Below are positions 34,801 to 41,928 of a stretch of DNA of 64,000 nt, piece after piece. Both the position numbers and the translations under genes were made by a program. The notes under the pieces are model-generated. The model searched no databases. It saw only the letters and a list, made by a program, of their open reading frames with translations, and was not told the origin of the DNA. Numbering within the stretch: position 1 is the first letter of the stretch; each line of letters opens with the position of its first letter. This DNA is from Myrica gale (taxonomy: Eukaryota; Streptophyta; Magnoliopsida; Fagales; Myricaceae), in the NCBI GenBank assembly GCA_963930655.1, contig OZ005607.1, forward strand, positions 18,798,374 to 18,862,373, read 5' to 3'.

Positions 34801-37800
34801 AGAAGAGGGGATAATGACGTCATACAATGGTTTGCTTAGAGGAAGGGCTGGTCCCTCTTTCCCTTGGAAGGGTGTTTGGCGGTCTTTATGCCCTATGAGA
34901 GATTCTTTCTTTGTGTGGGAGGCTTCTCATGGTAGGAGTCTAACTATTGATAATCTCCGTAGAAGGGGGTTGATCATTGCTGATTGGTGTTTCTTATGCC
35001 GCTGTGGTGGGGAATCAGTTGATCATGTCTTGTTGCATTGTCCTTATGCGAGTGGATTATGGCTCCATGTGCTCAAAATTCTGAATCTTCAATGGGTTAT
35101 AAAAGGTGGAATAGATGCTGAGGTGTTGGCAAAGAAGCTTTAGAAACCCTTTTGCAAAGGCTATTTGGAGAATGATTCCACATTGTATCTGGTGGTGCCT
35201 TTGGCGTGAGCGTAATAATAGATGTTTTGAGGATTGTTCTTTGTCCTTGGATAGGTTGCAGGGTGTTTTGTGTAACAGTCCCACATTGGTTGGGGAATAA
35301 AAATAATGTCTTAATATAAGCTTGGGATGTTTTGATTTGTTGGGGGAGAAAGCTTAAGGATCCTTTCGCTAAGGCTATTTGGAGGATGATTTCTCCGTGT
35401 ATATGGTGGAGCCTTTGGAAGGAGAGGAATAGGCTGTGTTTTGAGGGTTCTGCGTTGTCCATTGACCGTTTGCAGGGGGATTTCATGCTTAGTTTGTTTC
35501 TTTGGGCTAATGCGTTGTTGAGGGGCCATTTTCTTAATTTTCAGGATTTCTTTAGCTTTTTTGTTTGTATGTTGTAATTTGTCAGTACAATCTTTGTACT
35601 GATGTCTCTCTTTTTCGTTAATAAAACTTCTTACTTATAAAAAAAAAAAAAAAAGCTTGGAGACACCTCCACTTGGCAAGCCGGTTTTCCAAGGTGTGAA
35701 TCTCCAAGCTTATGTGGGTTTGTTACAAATGGTATTAGAGCCGGTTGTGGGCTCTTGTTCTACCCCGCCACCACGCCTATGGAGTGGCCGGCCATGGATC
35801 CGGTGGTACGGGCACGACCCTAGTCCGAGGAATAAAAGGCATGACCATGGATCCAGTGGAACGGGCATGACCCCAGTCCGGTGAATAGAAGCTCCATGGT
35901 GCTCGACCAACGTGGGCGTTGGTCTTAAAGGGTGGTGGTATGTAACAGTCCCACATTGGTTGGGGAATAAAAATAATGCCTTAATATAAGCTTGGAGACA
36001 CCTCCACTTGGCAAGCCCGTTTTCCAAGGTGTGAATCTCCAAGCTTATGTGGGTTTGTTACATTTTGTTGTCTTTACTGTTTTCTTGGGTGAACTCGGTG
36101 CTTGGTTGCCCCTTTCTTGATTTTCTTGATTTCGTTAGTTTTCTTGCTTGTTTAGAATAGGGTTGCGGTATAGTCTTTGTACTGTTTTCACTTTTCTAAT
36201 GAGATTGGCTTATTTATCAAAAAAATGATGTTGCTGAACATGCATGGGTTGATGTATTTTAGGTTGTTCATTTTCGAGCTTTGGATAAACCCAAGGAAGA
36301 TGACTTCAGTCTAGAGATGTGAGTTAATTGGTTTAAGTAGAACCCCTATATTTCTTTTATCTTTCCTTTTTTCTTTAAAGTGGAACTCTTTACATTTCTA
36401 GAACTGCAATATTTTGTGCCCTAACTTGTGTCCTTATCAGCTAAAAGCAAACTTGAGATTGTGTTGTTAACCTCCAGTGTTTGTCCATATTTTAAGGTCA
36501 AAACTTTATACTTATGATGACGTAGTGGAAAGAGTTGCTCAGCAGCTTGGTTTGGATGATCCCTCCAAAATCAGGCTCACCCCTCACAACTGTTACTCTC
36601 AACAACCCAAACCCCATCATATTAAGTACCGGGGGTTGGATCATTTGTCGGACATGCTAGTCCACTACAATCAGGTAAGTCACATTGTCTAAAGTAGTGC
36701 ATGTTTCTGCAATCTAAAATGGCTAACCCTCTTTCCTATTATGTCTTGTGGTAGACTTCAGATATATTATACTACGAAGTATTAGACATCCCTTTACCCG
36801 AATTACAAGGTTTGAAAACTCTGAAAGTAGCATTTCATCATGCTTCTAAGGAGGAGGTAAGTATACTGATCAAATTCTGCAACTGAAGCTTTATAATTTG
36901 GTTCATGTTAAGGCATTAGATTCCAATTGTATGCAGGTGGTGGTTCATACTATAAGACTTCCAAAACAAAGCACTGTAGGAGACGTAATCAATGATCTTA
37001 AGACAAAGGTTTGGACCTATTCATGCTACCATCATCAGTCTTCTCTTAACTTGCATGTGAACGTAATTGACGGACACCTTTTCTCTCCTTAGGGGCTTTG
37101 TGTGTGGTGCATTTTTTTTATCCTTTTCTGTTTTCTTTTTTGTTCTTGTTTTTTTTTTTACTTAGTTTGACGCATTCTGAAACAGGTCGAGTTGTCTCAT
37201 CCTAATGTAGAACTTAGGTTGCTCGAAGTTTTCTATCACAAGATCTACAAGGTATGAGCATGTCTATGTTCGCTATATTTGTTTTCACTATTATTCCTCT
37301 GGAGATCGGATTTTCATAGTCAAATTCTGTTTCTTTATTTTCTTGTATATAACCTGAACCGTTCCATCGTATGTTTTTGAAACAACTGCATTTTGACCCA
37401 AATTTTTGGCTTTATAATTGTTCTGTCCGATATAACCAGCGTCTGTCTGTAAGTGCTGGTAGGGGAGAACAGGATTGTATATGTTAAGGATTCCATCAAT
37501 ATCGCTTCTCTGTATCTGTTGCAATGTACTCAGCTTTCATATAACTTGAACATAACACTACCAATATTCAGTTCTCACTGAAAAATAGCCCTTTGATCCT
37601 GCCATGACTTATTTGCAGGTTTTCCCTCCTAGTGAAAAGATTGAGAACATCAATGATCAATATTGGACATTACGTGCAGAAGAGGTTGATCTCTCTTCCC
37701 CCGTATTTAGTCTACTCATGGTTCTAATGGTATAAATGATGTATTCACGAAAGCACCAGGTGCACTTAAGCGCACAGTCCTCTGTGGCCTGTTTGCAAAG

Positions 37801-39798
37801 CACAAAGCCAAGCTTACATGATTGAAGTAAAGCACACATTTTTAAATGTATGGTATAGAACTACTAACACTTTCCTAATATATGATGAAATTAAAAAGTT
37901 TGACTCATCAAAATGGTAATGTATTTGGGCTATTAGTATAAATGGTCATTGCATTGTGCAATTGGACAAAGATTGTCCGAAGATAATGCCCTGTTGGTTG
38001 AAGAATCAATGTCCTTTTAGTTTGTTTTTCATCTTCTTTTTTTTTTTTTCTAAAAGAATTCCCCAGAAATCTTCTACGAAGAGAAGATTAATTTTTTTTG
38101 CGGAACCTAGTGGGGAGGGCCGACCTGGGCAGTGGCAAATGATGTGAAAGGACTGAAGAAGGACAAGAAGCCTCCCAATAAGGAGTACAACCTGAAGAAT
38201 GACCACCCTCCCCCAACCCCCCCCCCCCCCCCCCCAAAAAAAAAAAAAAAAAAAACAGAATATAACAACTATGAATATACCAGAATAGAGATAGAGGGAG
38301 AGTCATCTGGTGACTAGTTTTGCTCCCTTTCATAAATAATGAGAAATAGGAGTATGTATAGTGTAGGGCTCCACAAGAATACGGTCCAATATTGCTATGA
38401 TTGAGCCGTTGATCTGGTTGACTCATCTATTCAACAAAAAGTAAAAATTCACTGGAGTTTTCTGACAATTTCCAAATACAAAGAGAGAAAAAGGCACTCT
38501 TTTGGCATATTTTAGTCATGTATCGCTTCAGGTATTGTCATAAGAAAAGGCACTCTTTTGGTATATTTTGCATTCAAGCATGTCTTGGCTAGCTTTTAAC
38601 AACACTGTCTGAAGGACATGACACCCGAGCTATGCTTCGGTTATAAGTGCGTGCATCTTTATTTTGATTTGTTGTCTTTTTGTTTATGGAAGTGTTCATA
38701 ATGCTAGAATTTTTGTTGTTTGAAATGGCCTAGATACCCGAAGAAGAGAAAAATCTTGGTCCTCATGATCGCCTAATACATGTATATCATTTCACGAAAG
38801 ACACAGCTCAGAACCAAATGGTAATGAATTGTTTAACTAATTGAGTTGGAATCATAATTCCATGTTTTAGTAGTCGCTTGTATTTTATGACAAAGATCAT
38901 CTGCTGGGCATGTTGGATTCTTTCTGTTTTACACAGCAAATTCAGAACTTTGGGGAACCATTTTTCTTGGTCATACGTGAGGGTGAGACTCTGGCTGAAA
39001 TTAAAGTGCGAATACAGAATAAGTTACAGGTTCCAGATGAGGAGTTTGCCAAGGTATATATTAGTTCTCACATTTAAGCCATATTCGACTGATGAATATC
39101 CTGAATAACATGGTTAGGCCGGTAGAATATCAGTTTGTGCTATGCTAAGATTGTACTTTCGACTGCCTTGTTTTTTTCTACAAAATGGGTCTATATTAGA
39201 TTGCTCTCTGGACTCAATTACTGAATCCTTCCTATTCTATTCTGTTTCTTATTGGCCAGTGGAAGTTTGCCTTCCTTTCTCTAGGCCGTCCAGATTATCT
39301 TCAGGACTCTGACATTGTGTCTAGTCGTTTTCAGGTATGTCTGGAGGAATCTCTTGCTGTTGTAATTTTTTTTTTAGATTTTTTTTCAGATTTTGTTTCA
39401 TTGTTTTCTTATTCACCCGCCCATAGAGAAGAGATGTTTATGGTGCTTGGGAGCAGTACCTTGGGTTGGAGCACTCTGACAGTTCTCCTAAAAAATCTTA
39501 TTCTACTAATCAGGTAAACTTCTTTTTCCCAATAATACCTCAAATTAGAAAATGCAATTGTTAACTTTTAATATTGTCTGGACTGAGAAAATGGGAGACG
39601 TGCAGAATGCTTTTTCTCATTCTGTTGTTTACCATTTTGTGTGACAGCTACTTAATGTGTTCATTATTTTACTGAAGCTCCTAGTCGATAAGTATGCTAT
39701 CATGTATCCGTATCTGTTGATTCTGATTTAACATTCCCATAACATTTCTTTTGCAGAATCGGCACACATTTGAAAAGCCTGTAAGAATTTACAACTAG
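9785..39798 (+). CDS. UBP12/UBP13: Ubiquitin-specific protease 12/13 (plant USP7), 3' two thirds, 24 exons
   Basis: Cysteine protease that removes ubiquitin from nuclear and cytosolic substrates. Coding exons, each bounded by AG/GT: 9785-9883, 11564-11673, 12940-13014, 20057-20135, 20233-20379, 20790-20870, 20969-21088, 26478-26600, 27336-27413, 27502-27590, 27674-27782, 31264-31332, 31421-31531, 36263-36318, 36497-36674, 36755-36856, 36937-37008, 37186-37251, 37619-37684, 38734-38820, 38937-39053, 39260-39334, 39427-39513, 39757-39798 (stop TAG). They total 2,238 nt, 745 residues plus stop, with no frame break. This matches the C-terminal part of Arabidopsis UBP12/UBP13 (about 1,115 residues) almost residue for residue, ending [13 protein letters not shown]. 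The MATH domain and the Cys box lie upstream of the window; I found no earlier exon in 1-9784. UBP12 and UBP13 cannot be told apart here. Introns are swollen by transposons but the coding frame is clean, so the gene is probably functional. Confidence 0.96.
9884..11563. other. UBP12/13 intron spacer with CT microsatellite
   Basis: Intron between the first two exons in the window. Apart from the CT repeat at 10826-10861 I see nothing. Confidence 0.5.
10826..10861. repeat. (CT)18 microsatellite
   Basis: Uninterrupted CT dinucleotides read directly from the sequence. Confidence 0.95.
11720..11735 (+). mobile_element. Minimal LINE insertion: 6 nt of 3' end plus poly-A
   Basis: The 16 bases acttataaaaaaaaaa are flanked by a perfect 16-bp direct repeat, agaattatctctttct at 11704-11719 and 11736-11751. 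ACTTAT followed by poly-A is exactly the 3' terminus of the LINEs in this window (CTTACTTATAAAA). It reads as target-primed reverse transcription that stopped almost at once. Confidence 0.8.
11832..11912 (+). mobile_element. Very short 5'-truncated LINE (about 80 bp)
   Basis: Contains TTGTACTGTT, CTTTCTTTCAATAAAA and CTTATAAAAAAA, the LINE 3' UTR landmarks. Flanked by a direct repeat of about 20 bp (11811-11831 and 11913-11932) that differs by one base gap. A second CTTATAAAAAAAA lies at its 5' edge. Confidence 0.8.
12181..12533. mobile_element. MITE with 20-bp terminal inverted repeats
   Basis: Ends are ACTAAGGGGATGTTCGTTTT (12181-12200) and the inverse of ACTAAGGGCATGTTCGTTTT (12514-12533), one mismatch. 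Interior is T-rich with three decayed copies of a TTGGAGTTTG-containing unit and no coding potential. No clear target duplication; if the ends are moved inward by five bases, TAA and TTA flank it, which would suggest a Tourist-like (PIF/Harbinger) origin. Confidence 0.75.
13124..13328 (-). mobile_element. Short 5'-truncated LINE, minus strand
   Basis: The reverse complement matches the last about 200 bp of the LINE at 32165-36224 (GGGTGAACTCG, GCTTGGTTGCCC, GGTATAGTCTT, TAATGAGATTGGCTTATT, poly-A). Flanked by a perfect 13-bp duplication, atgattttattac at 13111-13123 and 13329-13341. Confidence 0.88.
13540..15379 (+). pseudogene. LINE ORF1 protein, frameshifted
   Basis: Begins [20 protein letters not shown] and shares the N-terminal domain with the ORF1s at 6442 and 2504 ([39 protein letters not shown]) and VSFADAV after it. 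The C-terminus keeps [41 protein letters not shown]. Frame shifts occur near 14430 and again between 15011 and 15056. A CxxC (CMDCG) replaces any zinc knuckle. The stop codon overlaps the ORF2 start as ATGA at 15376-15379. Confidence 0.82.
15376..19029 (+). pseudogene. LINE ORF2 (endonuclease, reverse transcriptase, zf-RVT), degenerate
   Basis: Opens with [14 protein letters not shown], the APE-type endonuclease start, then [32 protein letters not shown] and SWSRIDRF. The reverse transcriptase follows: [61 protein letters not shown]. Motif C reads FAND at 17442-17453, so the first catalytic Asp has become Asn. The zf-RVT block has [27 protein letters not shown] and HILLHC, and the end is CMD. 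In-frame stops at 15436-15438, 15995-15997 and near 16439, and shifts near 15660, 16865, 17310 and 17890 kill it. Confidence 0.9.
19118..20056. other. UBP12/13 intron spacer
   Basis: Ordinary T-rich intron sequence; nothing recognised. Confidence 0.4.
21089..22617. other. UBP12/13 intron spacer
   Basis: First part of a 5.4-kb intron. Short ORFs on both strands show no family resemblance and I treat them as chance. Confidence 0.4.
22621..24118. mobile_element. Tourist-like MITE split by a hAT-like element
   Basis: Perfect 19-bp terminal inverted repeats: GGTGGTGTTTGCAAACCAA at 22621-22639 and its inverse at 24100-24118. Flanking trinucleotides are TAA (22618-22620) and TAG (24119-24121), compatible with a decayed TWA target duplication of PIF/Harbinger Tourist elements. 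Without the inserted element the MITE is only about 190 bp with an AT-rich interior. Confidence 0.82.
22718..24020. mobile_element. Non-autonomous hAT-like element, CCGG-rich ends
   Basis: Inverted ends TAGGGCTGCACAA (22718-22730) and its inverse (to 24020). Flanking 8-mers atttccat (22710-22717) and ctttccat (24021-24028) match at seven of eight positions, the size of a hAT duplication. Both subterminal regions are full of CGGTCCGG/CCGGACCGG motifs. The interior has an (AT)n tract at about 22878-22903 and about four decayed copies of a unit beginning AAATCTCACCTAAAAATTC (23015 to 23600) with GAGA-rich stretches. No transposase. Confidence 0.75.
24400..25960 (-). mobile_element. Degenerate gag-bearing LTR-retrotransposon fragment
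   Basis: The reverse strand at 25235-25029 encodes [20 protein letters not shown] followed by [16 protein letters not shown], which resembles the start of a Ty3/gypsy Retrotrans_gag domain. Just downstream on the + strand, GCTCTGATAGCA at about 25508-25519 is one base off the inverse of the Met-tRNA primer-binding site TGGTATCAGAGC. Related sequences at about 24515-24740 and 25560-25800 (GGTGGGAG, ACACTCCTAAC, ATGATGTTGCTGCC) form a diverged direct repeat. I could not fix LTR ends; pol is not visible. Confidence 0.5.
25961..26477. other. UBP12/13 intron spacer
   Basis: Nothing recognised before the acceptor at 26477. Confidence 0.4.
26601..27335. other. UBP12/13 intron, ordinary
   Basis: T-rich intron of 735 bp with no repeat or gene signal that I recognise. 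Confidence 0.5.
27783..28557. other. UBP12/13 intron spacer with CT tract
   Basis: Contains a CT tract at 28412-28432 followed by a C run. Otherwise nothing recognised. Confidence 0.45.
28636..29988 (-). pseudogene. LINE ORF2 5' part (endonuclease to early RT)
   Basis: Minus-strand reading gives [71 protein letters not shown] and [10 protein letters not shown] of the APE-type endonuclease, then [30 protein letters not shown] and [20 protein letters not shown] at the start of the reverse transcriptase, where homology stops. One frameshift near 29300. Confidence 0.85.
28636..30183 (+). mobile_element. LINE with 5' inversion (twin-priming type)
   Basis: The right part (29989-30183) is a + strand LINE 3' end, encoding SLFKWAN and FLSFLACMH then TGTACTATTAACTC and poly-A. 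Directly abutting it, 28636-29988 is the 5' part of ORF2 in the opposite orientation, starting exactly at its ATG (inverse of CAT at 29986-29988). The middle of ORF2 is missing. One insertion event with inversion explains both parts. Flanking tgatattat at 28560-28568 and 30193-30201 may be the target duplication, but about 65 bp at the left would then be unexplained. Confidence 0.8.
30197..30759 (+). mobile_element. 5'-truncated LINE (zf-RVT to 3' end)
   Basis: Starts within the zf-RVT block ([46 protein letters not shown]), shifts frame near 30380, and continues [20 protein letters not shown] to the 3' end with TGTACTGTTAC and poly-A at 30759. It abuts the inverted LINE at its left; which came first is not certain. 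No target duplication found. Confidence 0.8.
30760..31263. other. UBP12/13 intron spacer
   Basis: Nothing recognised. Confidence 0.4.
31532..32150. other. UBP12/13 intron spacer with short direct duplication
   Basis: An 18-bp repeat (acagttgaggcactgctg at 31976-31993; one mismatch at 32010-32027) brackets the 16-bp AT-rich block 31994-32009. Otherwise ordinary intron. Confidence 0.5.
32165..35265 (+). pseudogene. LINE ORF2 (endonuclease end, reverse transcriptase, zf-RVT)
   Basis: One reading frame covers 32165-34367 with only two in-frame stops (32424-32426 and 32691-32693). It shows [63 protein letters not shown] (second motif A Asp changed to Glu), [14 protein letters not shown] and an intact FADD motif C ([13 protein letters not shown]). 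Frame shifts follow near 34350 and 34800, then zf-RVT elements [27 protein letters not shown] and HVLLHC. Coding is cut by the TRIM at 35271. Confidence 0.88.
35271..36062 (+). mobile_element. TRIM (terminal-repeat retrotransposon in miniature)
   Basis: Two 122-bp LTRs starting TGTAACAGTCCCACATTGG and ending TGGGTTTGTTACA: the 5' LTR is 35271-35325 plus 35661-35727, the 3' LTR 35941-36062, differing at two positions. The primer-binding site TGGTATTAGAGC (35730-35741) is one base off the Met-tRNA type; the polypurine tract AAAGGGTGGTGG is at 35927-35938. Target duplication ttttg at 35266-35270 and 36063-36067. Without the LINE in its LTR the element is 457 bp and codes for nothing, as usual for TRIMs. 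The internal region has a roughly 50-bp tandem duplication (CATGGATCC...AATAAAAG type). Confidence 0.95.
35326..35652 (+). mobile_element. LINE 3' fragment inside the TRIM 5' LTR
   Basis: Encodes the last about 80 residues of ORF2 ([20 protein letters not shown] to FFSFFVCML), then TGTACTGATGTC and TTACTTATAAAA with a long poly-A. The duplicated target is aagcttgg (35318-35325 and 35653-35660), both copies inside the LTR, which otherwise joins perfectly. Confidence 0.93.
37252..37618. other. UBP12/13 intron, ordinary
   Basis: No feature recognised. Confidence 0.5.
37685..38733. other. UBP12/13 intron with C20-A20 homopolymer junction
   Basis: Ordinary intron apart from 20 C followed directly by 20 A at 38217-38256. 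Length of such runs is easily misread in sequencing. Confidence 0.55.
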
Positions 39799-40585
39799 AA
39801 AAGATCAGAGAGCTCTGAAATTACATCGCAATTGGATGAGTCGGGAACACTGTACACCTTCTGGCTGTAAAAATGAGAAAGAAGTGAAGACAAACTCTAT
39901 CTGACGCAACAGGTGAAACTAGCATTGCGGTGGTTTCTTTTGGGTGTGGTTGTCGATTTTGTGGGATATGTAATTCTTTTTGCGAGTTTGATGGGAAGAC
40001 AGTCTAATCCCGAGGTCATTGTCTATCTTCTGCTGTCAAGATGCAGCCCCCCTTGGAGCTTTTGCTGCTTCCCTTTTTTGCCAAAGCGCTCCTCTTCAGT
40101 GAAGGCCAGTGGCCTTCATCGTGGGTTCAGTGTAATTTTGGAGTACATATAAAGATTTTGAACTAGTGATTGTATACAAGGTCAAGGTGTAGTTAGGGGA
40201 CTGCCATTTTCCCTTTTGCTTCATGATTTTGCTCGTTTAGCTGCGTTGGCAAATCAGGAAGACTGATGGCTCTTTTGGCTTTTGTACAATAAACTGGGCT
40301 GCCTCTGCCCTTCGAGTTGTTACCCAAGGGGACACTAAAGCTTTGTTATTTATGGAAGGTAAGGAGCTATATGGGCCTTTTTAAAAATCTGATTTCGAAA
40401 GAAAAAATTTGGTATATTTTTACCCAGAAAGAAAAATGGTAGATTGTGGATTAGTAGCCTGTTGTCAAAAGGATCATATCGCTGCAACTCTGGTAATTCA
40501 ATTAACATCTCCATGAAAGGGTCTCTGATATGTTTGCTGCAATTGGTAGCGGATCAAGGTCGTAAGTTGCTTTCGTTTGAATATA
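39799..40585 (+). other. UBP12/13 3' UTR and downstream spacer
   Basis: T-rich noncoding sequence following the UBP stop codon. An AATAAA at 40288-40293 is a candidate polyadenylation signal about 490 bp after the stop. Beyond it I see no gene before the hAT-like element. Confidence 0.45.
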
Positions 40586-40593
40586 GTAACTAC

Positions 40594-41027
40594 TAGGCCT
40601 GTCCAAAAAACCGGACGGACCGGACCGGACCGGCCAAACCGGCCCGGACCGGACCGGTTTTGACCCAAACCGGTTGGCTTTTAGTCAACCGGGTTGACCG
40701 GACCGGTAAACCGGTGTATTCTGGTCCGGTTTCGGGTTACCCTCATGAAAACCCGGGACCGGACCGGAGTATACCTCTCCAAACCGGCCCAAACCGGAAA
40801 TTGGCCCAAAATGGCAAGGCCCAACCCAAAAACCGGCCCAAAATGGCATGGCCCAACCCAAAACCGGCCCAAAATGGTATGGCCCAAATTGGCCCAAACC
40901 GACCCAGACCGGACCGGTTAAACCGGAAACCGGACCGGACCGGTCCGGTCTATATACTTTGAAAAAGTTCCGGTTTGGCCGGCCAAACCGGACCGAACCG
41001 GACCGGACCGACTGTTGGACACCCCTA
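40594..41027. mobile_element. hAT-like MITE built of CCGG-rich repeats
   Basis: Ends TAGGCCTGTCCAA (40594) and the inverse of TAGGGGTGTCCAA (to 41027), a typical hAT terminus. Perfect 8-bp target duplication gtaactac at 40586-40593 and 41028-41035. The 434-bp body is almost all GGACCGG and CCGGCCCAAA motifs, including roughly three copies of a 37-bp unit with GGCCCAAAATGGCATGGCCC (about 40800-40890). No transposase; ORFs here are repeat artefacts. Confidence 0.9.
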
Positions 41028-41035
41028 GTAACTAC

Positions 41036-41399
41036 CTCAAATGGGTCGCCCCGTAGACCTACTATTAACACAACTACCATAGACCAACTATTAACATAGC
41101 GAAATTGGCCATATTTGAATTGAGGTGGATTAGAATTTTATTGGATTTTAAGAAAAAATAATGTAGAAGTAGAATTTTGTTGGTGTTTGTGAAAAAGTAG
41201 AGAAATTATTTTGAAGTTCTTTTATTATTATTTTCAAAGTCATGACGAAGATTCTTGTTAATATTAAAACAAAATTCTAAGAATGTTGTAAAAATTGAGG
41301 TGAATTAGAGTTTTATTAGAATTCGAGAGTAATAAAAATTAGAATTATATGAGAATTAGTGAAAAGTGGAGATAGATGATTTGAATGAATTTTTTTATA
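41036..41399. other. Intergenic AT-rich spacer
   Basis: Repeated TAGAATTTTATTGG-like phrases resemble the interior of the MITE at 12181-12533, so this may be a decayed MITE; ends were not found. Confidence 0.35.
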
Positions 41400-41408
41400 T
41401 TTATTTTA

Positions 41409-41628
41409 GGGATAAATGCAAAATGCTATAAGCAAAAATCGATTTAGTCATTGTGATAAGAAGAATATAAATTTAGTTCCTGTGATTTCAGAAAGTGATA
41501 AAATTAGTCCCTAATGGAGGACTAACGACAAAAGAAAATAGAATCATGGACTAAATTTATGTTTTTTATATCATAAGGACTAAATCGATTTTTACGTATA
41601 GCACATGGAGCAATTTTACATTTATCTC
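41409..41628. mobile_element. MULE-type foldback MITE
   Basis: Inverted ends GGGATAAATGCAAAATG... and the inverse of GAGATAAATGTAAAATTG, extending inward to ATCGATTTAGTC. Perfect 9-bp target duplication tttatttta at 41400-41408 and 41629-41637. A 9-bp duplication fits Mutator-like elements. No coding. Confidence 0.8.
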
Positions 41629-41928
41629 TTTATTTTAATAAAAATAGATGATTTGATGAGAGAAAAATTATTTTATTATTTTTTTCTTGCATGAAAATTT
41701 TAGAATTGTCACAAAATTTTAGTTTGCAACAATCTAGGGATAAAATGCTTAGACCAAAGCAGTCTGCCAACTTGTTCCATCTTTTTTGTTTTTTCTCAAT
41801 AAGTAGTACATGCCCATTATTAAGAGAAAAATAAATGATAACTAGAAAAAATAAAAAGCAAAAAAGATAACCGAACAAGAAAAGGAAAAGGAAGAGCACA
41901 AATACTCTTTCTTCCTTCCTTTCTATCC

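Larger units (their letters stand above)
32165..36224 (+). mobile_element. 5'-truncated LINE hosting a TRIM
   Basis: Begins inside the endonuclease ([17 protein letters not shown]) and ends TGGCTTATTTATC plus poly-A. Target duplication atgacgttgctgaa (32151-32164) and atgatgttgctgaa (36225-36238), one mismatch. The C-terminal coding part is interrupted at 35271 by a TRIM element, so the LINE proper is about 3.27 kb. Confidence 0.92.
20790..39798 (+). other. UBP12/13: charged linker and C-terminal ubiquitin-like (ICP0-binding and USP7 C2) domains
   Basis: Exon 6 encodes a highly charged helix ([20 protein letters not shown]). Later exons encode the HUBL region of USP7-type enzymes (Pfam USP7_ICP0_bdg and USP7_C2): segments such as [50 protein letters not shown] and [13 protein letters not shown] match UBP12/13 closely. 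In human USP7 the C-terminal ubiquitin-like domains activate the catalytic core and bind substrates; that role is carried over here by homology. The exon ending at 27590 uses a GT that follows the Arg codon's first two bases, which restores the conserved LRYVGRL. Confidence 0.9.

Noticed and set aside
38217..38256. C20-A20 run as a functional element
   Set aside because: More likely a slippage-prone homopolymer or an assembly artefact.
40660..41099. ORFs rich in PNRK/GPV repeats
   Set aside because: Produced by the CCGG repeat units of the hAT-like MITE.
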